Positions 1 through 7,518 of a stretch of 64,000 bases of DNA are shown piece after piece. The DNA is from Prolixibacteraceae bacterium. Its GTDB lineage: Bacteria > Bacteroidota > Bacteroidia > Bacteroidales > Prolixibacteraceae. The position numbers and the translations under genes are program-made. A model generated the notes under the pieces. It did not search any database. It saw nothing but the letters and a program-made list of their open reading frames with translations, and had not been told where the DNA came from. The stretch's first letter is position 1; every line of letters starts with the position of its first letter. Where the stretch lies: positions 186,001-250,000 of the forward strand of contig JAFLKN010000003.1 in NCBI GenBank assembly GCA_019163175.1, written 5' to 3'.

Positions 1-1096
1 CAAAATTCTGAATGAAACGTGTATCAGAAATAACAACTGCAGAGGCTGCCAATGTCTTATCTTCAAGATTGGTTCCAAGTACCAGGCCCACCGGAACACT
101 GCTAAACTGAATCACTCCGGCAGTACTGTTCAACATCATTTTACTTGTAATTGCATCAACATTTACCGGAGCATTGAAATATTCCTTTCCCAGATTTGAG
201 GCATAATCGGCAGAGGCGTTTGCATACCTGTTTGAATAAGATGAATTTCCGGAAGATTGTCCCATTCCTGAATAATAAACTCCGCTTTGCAAACTCCAGC
301 GTTTACCCTTTTTGTATTCCACTGAAATTCCACCGCCCAAATCAACAGGATTGGCCGAGGCGCTGACCATATTGCTGGCATAAACCTGCGAATGACTGCT
401 TCGGGAGACATTGTATTCGGGCGAAACCTGCGCACCAACCGACCATTTTGCTTTTCCCTTTACCTGATTCTCAGTTAACATCAACTGTTGGTTTTGCTCC
501 ATGATTTGCTGATCGATTGTTTTTTCATTGATATCGATCATCATTTTTTTGGATTTCTGTGCCTGACGCAAATTTGCAACAGGTTCATTTTTCTGGCGGA
601 TTAACCCGAAGAGGCTTTTTAATGGTTTTAACAAGTTTGATTCCGTGCTTGCTGCAACAGTTAATTTTTCAACAGGCGAAATAATCGTCTCAGATTTTGA
701 AGTTTTTATTGTCGATATCGAATTGCTTTTTGCCACTTTCGATTCCGTAACTAGTTCGGCAAGCTGAGTGTTTGCAGGCACCTGCTGATGATTGTCAGAC
801 ATTGCATTTTCCAGTTGCGTTTTCACATCAGGAGAAACTTCAGTAGCTATTTGCTGACTTACACTTACCGGTTGTTTGATATCCTGTCCGTTCCAGATAT
901 TAAATTGCCAGCCGGCAACAAATGCCAACAGCAAAGCAGCGGCAACACCTGCAATTCTCCAGAATACTATTTTTCTGTTTCGCCGGGCACCGGACACACC
1001 GGCGAGTACATTCTCCAGAAGATAAGCAGGTGGTTCCTGCTCATAATTCAAGAGCTTGTCGCGAAACAATTCGTCTAAATTTTTATCTTTCCTCAT
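1..1096 (-). CDS. Membrane-anchored anti-sigma-like protein with C-terminal outer-membrane beta-barrel domain (3' end off the window)
   Basis: The reading frame is open from an ATG at 1096 to the left edge, so about 365 residues are seen and the C-terminus is missing. The first ~45 residues are charged and begin MRKDKNLDELFRDKLLNYEQ. One hydrophobic helix lies near residues 46-65 (RIAGVAAALLLAFVAGW). A Ser/Thr/Lys/Gln-rich linker of ~150 residues follows. The last visible part (WSVGAQVSPEYN, then GGGISVEYKKGKRWSLQSGVYY) has the alternating pattern of Bacteroidota outer-membrane beta-barrels. The ATG overlaps the TGA of the upstream sigma gene as ATGA, so the two are probably translationally coupled. 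The likely role is an anti-sigma factor that spans the envelope (inference). No zinc-finger anti-sigma motif is visible. Confidence 0.75.
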   Translation of the reverse strand, partial: MRKDKNLDELFRDKLLNYEQEPPAYLLENVLAGVSGARRNRKIVFWRIAGVAAALLLAFVAGWQFNIWNGQDIKQPVSVSQQIATEVSPDVKTQLENAMSDNHQQVPANTQLAELVTESKVAKSNSISTIKTSKSETIISPVEKLTVAASTESNLLKPLKSLFGLIRQKNEPVANLRQAQKSKKMMIDINEKTIDQQIMEQNQQLMLTENQVKGKAKWSVGAQVSPEYNVSRSSHSQVYASNMVSASANPVDLGGGISVEYKKGKRWSLQSGVYYSGMGQSSGNSSYSNRYANASADYASNLGKEYFNAPVNVDAITSKMMLNSTAGVIQFSSVPVGLVLGTNLEDKTLAASAVVISDTRFIQNF

Positions 1097-1653
1097 GCCG
1101 TATAATTATTTTGGGCAATCATCTCACCAAAGTTCTCGTGAACTTTCTTTTTTAATATTTCTCTGGCCCTGGCCAGATTCGATTTAGAGGTTCCCTGCGT
1201 GATCGACATTTCCTTGGCAATTTCCTGATGCGACATTCCTTCAATCACATACAAGTTAAAAACCAGGCGGTAGCGCGGGGGCAATTGCTGAATAAGTTTC
1301 ATCAAATCATCGGCGGCGATTTTTGCAATTACATCATCCGAAAAATTAACGGAATCATAAATCGCAACATCTTCGACCGGATAAAGCAGATGTTGTTTTC
1401 TAATCTTTTCAAGCGACACATTGATCATGATCCGCCTGATCCAACCTTCGAGCGAGCCATCGTGCCTGAAATTTTTAAGGTTGGTAAAAACCTTGATAAA
1501 ACCTTCCTGCATATTATCTTCAGCTTCGGTTGCATCCTTGGCATAACGCAAACATACCCCGAACATTTTCGGTGCAAACTGATGATAAAGCATTGACTGA
1601 GCTTTCCGGCTCCCGTCAATACAATCAGATATGATTGGTTTAAAATCTTCCAA
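1093..1653 (-). CDS. ECF-family RNA polymerase sigma factor
   Basis: This 186-residue protein has the two domains of an ECF sigma factor. Region 2 covers roughly residues 20-85, with the core-binding stretch DATEAEDNMQEGFIKVFTNL and the -10 contact part EGWIRRIMINVSLEKIRK. Region 4 covers residues 115-175, with LPPRYRLVFNLYVIEGMSHQ and the helix-turn-helix IAKEMSITQGTSKSNLARAR. It directs core polymerase to a small regulon. The stop overlaps the start of the next gene by 4 bp; that gene encodes a membrane protein with a cytoplasmic N-terminus and is likely its anti-sigma factor. A TAATTTTG element at 1677-1684 on the minus strand could be its -7 box. Confidence 0.9.
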   Translation of the reverse strand: MEDFKPIISDCIDGSRKAQSMLYHQFAPKMFGVCLRYAKDATEAEDNMQEGFIKVFTNLKNFRHDGSLEGWIRRIMINVSLEKIRKQHLLYPVEDVAIYDSVNFSDDVIAKIAADDLMKLIQQLPPRYRLVFNLYVIEGMSHQEIAKEMSITQGTSKSNLARAREILKKKVHENFGEMIAQNNYTA

Positions 1654-1676
1654 GTGCGCGCTGTTTTCTAATCACT

Positions 1677-1684
1677 CAAAATTA
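1677..1684 (-). promoter_or_regulatory. Possible -7 element for the ECF sigma gene
   Basis: The minus strand reads TAATTTTG, a full match to the Bacteroidota TAnnTTTG -7 box, about 25 bp ahead of the sigma ATG. No clear TTTG -33 box is seen at 17-20 bp upstream (TTTA is the nearest), so this is tentative. Confidence 0.35.
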
Positions 1685-1827
1685 GCGGAATTAAACTGAA
1701 TTAAATCTACTTTGAGTTCTTTGATCATCTTCTGCTTCGGTTAATCGAACATTAGCAAACTATTTTTTGCTCAGTTTCACCAAAATCAGGAGACAATTTA
1801 CTCTAAGATGGTACTGTCCGGATTTTA

Positions 1828-1903
1828 GTTGCGTCAGGCCTTATTTTTTATCTGTATATGGATTGATTATCTTTCAGACCTGATTTATGACTGCTGACGC
1901 AAC
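1828..1903. repeat. Ten-bp perfect inverted repeat spanning 76 bp, with an adjoining small hairpin
   Basis: GTTGCGTCAG (1828-1837) is matched by CTGACGCAAC (1894-1903), with 56 bp between the arms. The right arm runs into a second hairpin, AACCC/GGGTT at 1901-1915, just before the serpin gene. There is no U-tract, so it is not an ordinary terminator. It could be a small mobile-element remnant or a leader structure. Confidence 0.6.
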
Positions 1904-1946
1904 CCAAAGCGGGTTCATTTCGTCTTAATCAAAAAACACTTGTACC

Positions 1947-3173
1947 ATGAAACGATTTCTTTCATTTTTTGTGATGGCAATATTGGTGATTGCCTGCAAT
2001 ACCGATACCCAAGATCCGGTGGTAACCAACTTAACTCCAACCGAAAAATCGGCTAAACTAATTTCTGCTGACAATGAGTTTGGATTTGAACTCTTCCAGA
2101 AAGTGAATGCTTCTTTAGACGAACCAAAAAATACGATGATTTCTCCGATGAGCGTTTCGCTGGCGTTGGCAATGGTATACAATGGTGCAGCCGGTAATAC
2201 CCAAAAGCAGATGGAGACCATGCTGCACAAAGCGAATCTTACTCCGGAAGACATCAACCAAAGCTATAAAGATCTGGTTTCTGCACTTACCAGCCACGAC
2301 CCGAAGGTGGAGCTTTCAATTTCGAATGCTATTTATTACCGGAATTCGTTCAGTATTAAAAACGAGTTTTTTACTACCAATAAAAATTACTATCAGGCCG
2401 AAGTTTCCGGACTCGATTTTTCGAAAAGTACCGAAACACTGAATAAAGTAAATGGTTGGGTTAATACCAAAACCAAAGGGAAAATTGATAAAATCATTGA
2501 ACAGGTAAATTCAAATGACATCATGTACCTACTCAACGCCATATATTTTAACGGCGAATGGAAATACCGCTTCGACACCAAAGAAACTACCGATCTACCT
2601 TTCACAAAAGAAGATAAAACCACGGTACAGGTTCCCACCATGACCGTTGAAAAGCCTTTCAATTATTACAGTCACTCCAAATTTGAGTTACTGGAAATGC
2701 CCTATGGAAGTGGAAAATATTCCATGCTCGTTTTCCTTCCTGTAAATGGTAAAAAGACCGATGATGTGATTTCGCTGATGACTTCAGAAAATGTGAACGA
2801 CTGGATTTCGAAATTGACCGAACAGAAGAAAAAAGTTTATCTGCCCAAGTTCGAGTTTAAATTTGACAACAGCCTGAAAGATGAGCTTGCCGCTTTGGGA
2901 ATGACCGATGCATTTGATGATACCAAATCAAATCTGAGCGGAATATCAGATGCAGCGAAACTGATTATTTCGGAAGTAATGCATAAAACATACATTAAAG
3001 TTGACGAGCGCGGAACCGAAGCTGCTGCTGTTACAGGTATTACCATTGGTGTAACTTCAATGCCGCTCGATAATTCTTTCAGGGCAGATCACCCATTTGT
3101 ATTTGCAATTCGCGAAAAAGACACTAAAGCCATTTTGTTTATTGGAAAAGTAATGAATCCAAAAGCAAACTAA
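1947..3173 (+). CDS. Serpin-family protease inhibitor, lipoprotein
   Basis: The 408-residue protein starts with a lipoprotein signal ending in the lipobox LVIAC, so it should be anchored in the envelope, probably on the outer membrane. The rest is a full-length serpin: MISPMSVSLALAMVYNGAAG near residue 65, the YLLNAIYFNGEWKYRF strand, and the C-terminal HPFVFAIREK...ILFIGKV. The reactive-centre loop begins with the small-residue hinge GTEAAAVTG (from residue 356) that inhibitory serpins need for loop insertion. Counting from the hinge puts the scissile bond at about Thr370-Ser371, which argues against a trypsin-like target. Serpins trap serine or cysteine proteases in a covalent complex. A secreted M16 peptidase lies downstream, but it is a metalloenzyme and not an expected target. 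Confidence 0.93.
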   Translation: MKRFLSFFVMAILVIACNTDTQDPVVTNLTPTEKSAKLISADNEFGFELFQKVNASLDEPKNTMISPMSVSLALAMVYNGAAGNTQKQMETMLHKANLTPEDINQSYKDLVSALTSHDPKVELSISNAIYYRNSFSIKNEFFTTNKNYYQAEVSGLDFSKSTETLNKVNGWVNTKTKGKIDKIIEQVNSNDIMYLLNAIYFNGEWKYRFDTKETTDLPFTKEDKTTVQVPTMTVEKPFNYYSHSKFELLEMPYGSGKYSMLVFLPVNGKKTDDVISLMTSENVNDWISKLTEQKKKVYLPKFEFKFDNSLKDELAALGMTDAFDDTKSNLSGISDAAKLIISEVMHKTYIKVDERGTEAAAVTGITIGVTSMPLDNSFRADHPFVFAIREKDTKAILFIGKVMNPKAN

Positions 3174-3198
3174 AAACCGGATAATAAGCTATTGAATT

Positions 3199-3654
3199 AT
3201 GAAATCGCTTCTGCTATATCTATTTCCAATCTTACTGGTATTCATTTCAGCTTGCACTGAACAGGTAGAAATTGCTCAGGACAATTGTACAAAATTTGTC
3301 AAGCTGAGCTATTTCACCTACGACAGTCTCAAAACCGATGCAATAAATGTAATGAGTGCAAAAGTTGATGGAGATTGCCTTAAGCTTAGCCTTCAGTATG
3401 GAGGAGGTTGCAAGGATCATCAGGTTGATCTTGCTTTAATTTTACCCGAATGCGGAACGCCACCACTTCCTCCACCCACTTTCGAAATCCGTCACAATGC
3501 CAACAACGATGCCTGCAAAGCCTTGATCACCAAAGATTACAGTTTCAATATTTCCGGCATCAGGGAAGAAGGTAAAAACCAAGTCGAATTTGTACTTAAC
3601 GCCAGAAATTCATCCGGAATTGCCGGTAGCAATACCTACACATACAAGTATTAA
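3199..3654 (+). CDS. Small hypothetical lipoprotein with five further cysteines
   Basis: The 151-residue product has a signal peptide ending in the lipobox VFISAC, so it is probably lipid-anchored. After the lipidated cysteine there are five more (in DNC, GDC, GGGC, PEC and DAC contexts), enough for two disulfides with one left over. A proline-rich stretch, PPLPPPTFEIR, splits the protein into two halves that look like beta-strands. It starts 25 bp after the serpin stop and is probably cotranscribed with it. I do not recognise the family. It could be a partner of the serpin, but only the spacing supports that. Confidence 0.7.
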   Translation: MKSLLLYLFPILLVFISACTEQVEIAQDNCTKFVKLSYFTYDSLKTDAINVMSAKVDGDCLKLSLQYGGGCKDHQVDLALILPECGTPPLPPPTFEIRHNANNDACKALITKDYSFNISGIREEGKNQVEFVLNARNSSGIAGSNTYTYKY

Positions 3655-3744
3655 GCTCCAATCCTGGTTCGTACAATTCATTTCCAAATCTTGCTAAAAA
3701 ATAATCCGCTGCAAATGTAATTCTATACATTTGATGTTTACCTA

Positions 3745-3781
3745 TTTGTTTGTATTATGACAAGCCACCCTTTTTATCTTG
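3745..3781 (+). promoter_or_regulatory. Possible promoter of the M16 peptidase gene
   Basis: TTTG is present twice (3745-3748 and 3749-3752), followed after 22 bp by TATCTTG at 3775-3781, a near match to TAnnTTTG. It lies about 40 bp before the start codon. A full TACATTTG at 3726-3733 is an alternative -7 box without a -33 partner. Confidence 0.4.
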
Positions 3782-3819
3782 TCACAAAAAAGTTTTAAAA
3801 ACAATCAAATAACAAATGT

Positions 3820-6633
3820 ATGATCAAATTCAGATTACTCCTGATCATTGCTCTGGTGCAGCTTTCAGGAATTGTTTTTAGCCAAAATCCATTAAACCAG
3901 CCTGCCCCAACCGACCCGGCAGTGCGTATTGGAAAGCTCGAAAACGGAATGACTTATTACATCCGTCACAACGAAGAGCCTAAAGAACGGGCAAGTTTTT
4001 ACATCATTCAAAATGTTGGCGCTTTGCTCGAAAACGACGATCAGAATGGTTTAGCGCACTTTCTGGAACACATGGCTTTTAACGGAACCAAACATTTTCC
4101 TGGAAAAGGAATTATTAACACGCTTGAAAAACACGGCGTGCAGTTTGGCCGCAACATTAATGCCTACACCAGTTTTGGCGAAACAGTTTACAATCTAAGC
4201 GACATTCCGGTAAAACATGAAGGTTTGGTTGACACGTGTTTGCTTGTCCTTAATGACTGGGCTGATTTCCTCTTGTTAACTGATAAAGAAATTGATGCCG
4301 AACGCGGTGTAATTAGCGAAGAATGGCGCACACGTCGTGACGCAGGATTCCGGATGCAACGCCAATGGCTACCTGTTTTACTGAATGGTTCTAAATACAT
4401 GAACCGCGATGTTATTGGCGATTTAGATGTAATTAAAAACTTTAAATACGAAACACTCCGGAATTTCTATCGCGATTGGTATCGCACTGATTTACAAGCA
4501 ATCGCTATTGTAGGAGATATTGATGTAAATGTTGTTGAGCAAAAAGTAAAAGATTTATTTTCTAAAATTGAACCAGTAAAAAATGCACCAAAACGTGAAT
4601 TCTATGACGTTCCGGAGCATAAAGAACCACTTTATGTATTGGTAACCGACAAGGAAGCCAGCAGCTCTTCAATTTCTCTTTACATCAAACACAAAGCTCC
4701 CGAAGCTTCAGAAAAAACACTCGGATACCTGAGGGAACAAACCATTCAATCTCTTTTCGGAATGATGACCCGTGACCGCATTACCGAGTTGCTGCAAAAA
4801 GGAGTTCCTCCGTTTGTTTCAGGAAGCATTGGTTATGGCGGTTTTGTATCCGGCTACGAAGTTTTCTCTGTTTCCGCCAGTTCAAAACCCGATCAGGACG
4901 ATCTCGCATTTAAATCTATTTATACTGAGGCTCAGCGAATATACAAACACGGATTCACTCAGGGCGAAATCGACCGTGCAAAAACAAACCTTTTAACTTC
5001 GTATGAAAGCCGCTACAAACAGCGTGACAAAATCAACAACGACCAGTTCGCCTCTGATTTCAAAAACAATTATATTGATGGCGAACCAATAACTTCGATC
5101 GATTTTGATTGGGAATTTGTTCAGAAGATTTTACCTACTATCACGGTTGAAGATGTTTCGACCCGTGCGAAAAAATGGATGACACCCGAAAACCGCGTAA
5201 TTGTTGTGATGGGTCCGGATAAACCTGAAGCCAAACACCTTTCAAAAGAACAGGCACTGTCGATTATGACTGAACTCGAAAATAGCCAGATTGAACCTTA
5301 TGCCGATCAGGTGGTATCGACCAACCTGATCAGCAAAGAACTAAAAGGATCGAAAGTAAAAAGCACCAAAAAGCTTCCGGAGTTTAATGCTGTTGAATGG
5401 ACTTTGGGTAACGAAACAAAAGTAGTTTTCCGCAATGCCGATTACGAAAAAGATCAGGTTTCGCTTATTGCCATGAGTAATGGAGGAAGTTCGAAACTGG
5501 AAAACGACAAAGTTGCTTCGGCCATGATGCTGAACCAGTTTATTGGAGCTTTTGGTGTGAGCAATTACGATGCTACTGCTCTGAAAAAAGCATTGACCGG
5601 CAAAAAAGTGAGTTTATCAGTTGGCCTTTCAGACCTGAATGAAACGTTTAATGGTTCGAGTACTCCTAAAGACTTCGAAACAATGATGCAACTGTTGTAT
5701 TTGCAGTTCGAAAATCCACGCTTCGACAAAGAAGCCTACGAAGCTCTGCTCGGCCGCTACAAAGCATTTATTGCCAACATGGCCAATAATCCACAAAAAA
5801 TTATGAGCGATTCGCTGCAATTGATCCTGACCAGCAAAAACCCACGCACCAAGCTGATGACTCCCGAATTATTGAACGAAATATCGATGGAGCAAATGGA
5901 AACTATTTACAAAGATCGTTTCGTTGATGCCGGCGATTTTACCTACATTATTGTTGGAAATATTGATGAAGCCACTGCAAAGGCCATGGCCGAAAAATAC
6001 ATTGGCTCGTTAACTAATTCGCCACGTAAAGAGACCTGGACTGACCGCAATGTGGAAGGCCCAAAAGGTAAAACGGTTCGTGAGATCACAATTCCGCTGG
6101 AAGTAAAGAAGAATACTGTAAATGTAATATACGATGCTAAAATGGATTATACTCCTGAGCAAAACGTACTACTTAGTGTATTCCGCGACATCCTGAACCT
6201 TCGTTACACTGAAGAAATTCGTGAAAAAGAAGGAGGAACATATGGTGTAAGGGTTTCATCAAGTTCAGCAAAATTTCCAAAAGCTGAACAAAGCCTTACC
6301 ATGATGTTTGATACCGATCCGGAGAAAGCTCAGCACTTGAAATCAATTATTTACCGCGAAATTGATAAAATTGCTACCAACGGTCCAACTGCCGAAGATT
6401 TGGACAAGGCGGTAAAAAACCTCCAAAAGAACCGTGAGCAGTCCAAACTCCACAACAGTTACTGGCTTCAGGCTTTGACTGGCTTCTATACTTATAATGT
6501 CAATATAGCCGCTCCTGAAAACTACGAAACTATCCTGGAGAAAATGACCATTCCACAGGTTCAAAAATTCGTAAAAACATTCACTTCGAAAGCCGATGTG
6601 GTTGATGTTATTTTCAAACCAAAGGCTGATTAA
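3820..6633 (+). CDS. Secreted M16 (pitrilysin/insulinase) family zinc metallopeptidase
   Basis: The 937-residue protein has an N-terminal signal peptide ending near FSQ at residue 22 and two M16 halves. The first half carries the inverted zinc motif HFLEH (residues 80-84), with the distal zinc ligand Glu161 in DAERGVISEE, so it should be catalytically active. The second half (from about residue 520) contains the usual inactive M16 C-terminal domain, with EEIREKEGGTYGVRVSSSSA. Such single-chain two-half enzymes act in the periplasm on peptides or misfolded proteins. A terminator hairpin follows the stop codon, so the gene seems to be its own transcription unit. Substrate unknown. Confidence 0.93.
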   Translation: MIKFRLLLIIALVQLSGIVFSQNPLNQPAPTDPAVRIGKLENGMTYYIRHNEEPKERASFYIIQNVGALLENDDQNGLAHFLEHMAFNGTKHFPGKGIINTLEKHGVQFGRNINAYTSFGETVYNLSDIPVKHEGLVDTCLLVLNDWADFLLLTDKEIDAERGVISEEWRTRRDAGFRMQRQWLPVLLNGSKYMNRDVIGDLDVIKNFKYETLRNFYRDWYRTDLQAIAIVGDIDVNVVEQKVKDLFSKIEPVKNAPKREFYDVPEHKEPLYVLVTDKEASSSSISLYIKHKAPEASEKTLGYLREQTIQSLFGMMTRDRITELLQKGVPPFVSGSIGYGGFVSGYEVFSVSASSKPDQDDLAFKSIYTEAQRIYKHGFTQGEIDRAKTNLLTSYESRYKQRDKINNDQFASDFKNNYIDGEPITSIDFDWEFVQKILPTITVEDVSTRAKKWMTPENRVIVVMGPDKPEAKHLSKEQALSIMTELENSQIEPYADQVVSTNLISKELKGSKVKSTKKLPEFNAVEWTLGNETKVVFRNADYEKDQVSLIAMSNGGSSKLENDKVASAMMLNQFIGAFGVSNYDATALKKALTGKKVSLSVGLSDLNETFNGSSTPKDFETMMQLLYLQFENPRFDKEAYEALLGRYKAFIANMANNPQKIMSDSLQLILTSKNPRTKLMTPELLNEISMEQMETIYKDRFVDAGDFTYIIVGNIDEATAKAMAEKYIGSLTNSPRKETWTDRNVEGPKGKTVREITIPLEVKKNTVNVIYDAKMDYTPEQNVLLSVFRDILNLRYTEEIREKEGGTYGVRVSSSSAKFPKAEQSLTMMFDTDPEKAQHLKSIIYREIDKIATNGPTAEDLDKAVKNLQKNREQSKLHNSYWLQALTGFYTYNVNIAAPENYETILEKMTIPQVQKFVKTFTSKADVVDVIFKPKAD

Positions 6634-6652
6634 TACGCAACAAATGATACCG

Positions 6653-6687
6653 AAAAGGCTGGCTCAACAGAGTTCAGCCTTTTTTTA
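6653..6687 (+). terminator. Intrinsic terminator after the M16 peptidase gene
   Basis: AAAAGGCTG (6653-6661) pairs with CAGCCTTTT (6675-6683), followed by a run of T. It sits 20 bp after the stop codon. Confidence 0.85.
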
Positions 6688-6891
6688 TTTCTATATATTT
6701 GTGAAGTTCTGCTGAAGACTTTTAGGCAAAAAAGATATCTTGACATTTTTACAGACTGACATTAAGGGATCACAGATCCGTTAACTAAGAAGTATTGATT
6801 GCAAATCAGCACAAGCGCTTTGAACAATATTGAGGTATATCTGGAAGAGCGGGTAACCTTGGAATAGGATATAAACATTAATCTAATTACT

Positions 6892-7311
6892 ATGATTTAT
6901 TTAATTAGAAGATTTGCAGCGTTTTATGTAGACATGGTTCTTGTAATGATAATTGTGTATACCTTCTATACTTTATATTTTTTGAATATTGGGACTAATA
7001 TTGAAGACGTTAGACAACCCAATGCTTCACTTTCAATATTATTACAATTCTTAGGAACCTTTTCTTATTTTTTATTTTCTGAGTTCTTTTTTGAAAAAAC
7101 AATTGGAAAAGTGATATTTAAATTTGTAATAACTGGATATGATGAGAACAAAGGTCTTAAAAGGTTTATTCAGGTTCTTAAAAGAACTCTGATCCGTTTA
7201 ATTCCCTTAGATCCGTTTTCTATTTTATTAAATGAGGAATTTAAAACTTGGCACGACTTAGTTTCTAAGACAAAAGTAATTGACACGAGAAAGAATATTA
7301 CGCAGGTGTAA
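6892..7311 (+). CDS. RDD-family integral membrane protein
   Basis: The 139-residue protein has the RDD layout. An early helix carries Arg and Asp (LIRRFAAFYVDMVLVMIIVY), a second helix is near residues 46-66, an amphipathic GKVIFKFVITGY segment follows, and the C-terminal LKRTLIRLIPLDPFSILL and WHDLVSKTKVI end it. Members are small inner-membrane proteins, some linked to cation transport; no specific function can be given. The gene stands alone between a terminator and the kinase gene. It is visibly AT-richer than its neighbours: G+C is 20 of 60 and 18 of 60 in two lines I counted (6901-7020). That may mean later acquisition or weak codon selection. Confidence 0.85.
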   Translation: MIYLIRRFAAFYVDMVLVMIIVYTFYTLYFLNIGTNIEDVRQPNASLSILLQFLGTFSYFLFSEFFFEKTIGKVIFKFVITGYDENKGLKRFIQVLKRTLIRLIPLDPFSILLNEEFKTWHDLVSKTKVIDTRKNITQV

Positions 7312-7518
7312 ATTTTATTCTTGTTTTCCTCCCCCCATCTCCACCGGATATGTTGAAAAGCTCGCACCCACTGGTACCAATTTGAATAATATCAGCCTAT
7401 ATCCTAAAGAGTAGGCAAATCCATAACATCTTAAGCCCAATCCGTACCTTTTTTTTTATTTGTATTTTGCAGTACTTTACTTTCGTTGCTGAATAAATAA
7501 CAGCAAAACCGAATACAC

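Noticed and set aside
6694-6701. TATATTTG as a promoter for the RDD gene, and many other TAnnTTTG hits
   Set aside because: The motif has only six fixed bases and occurs dozens of times by chance in 64 kb of AT-rich DNA; hits without a -33 box or a sensible distance to a start codon were left out.
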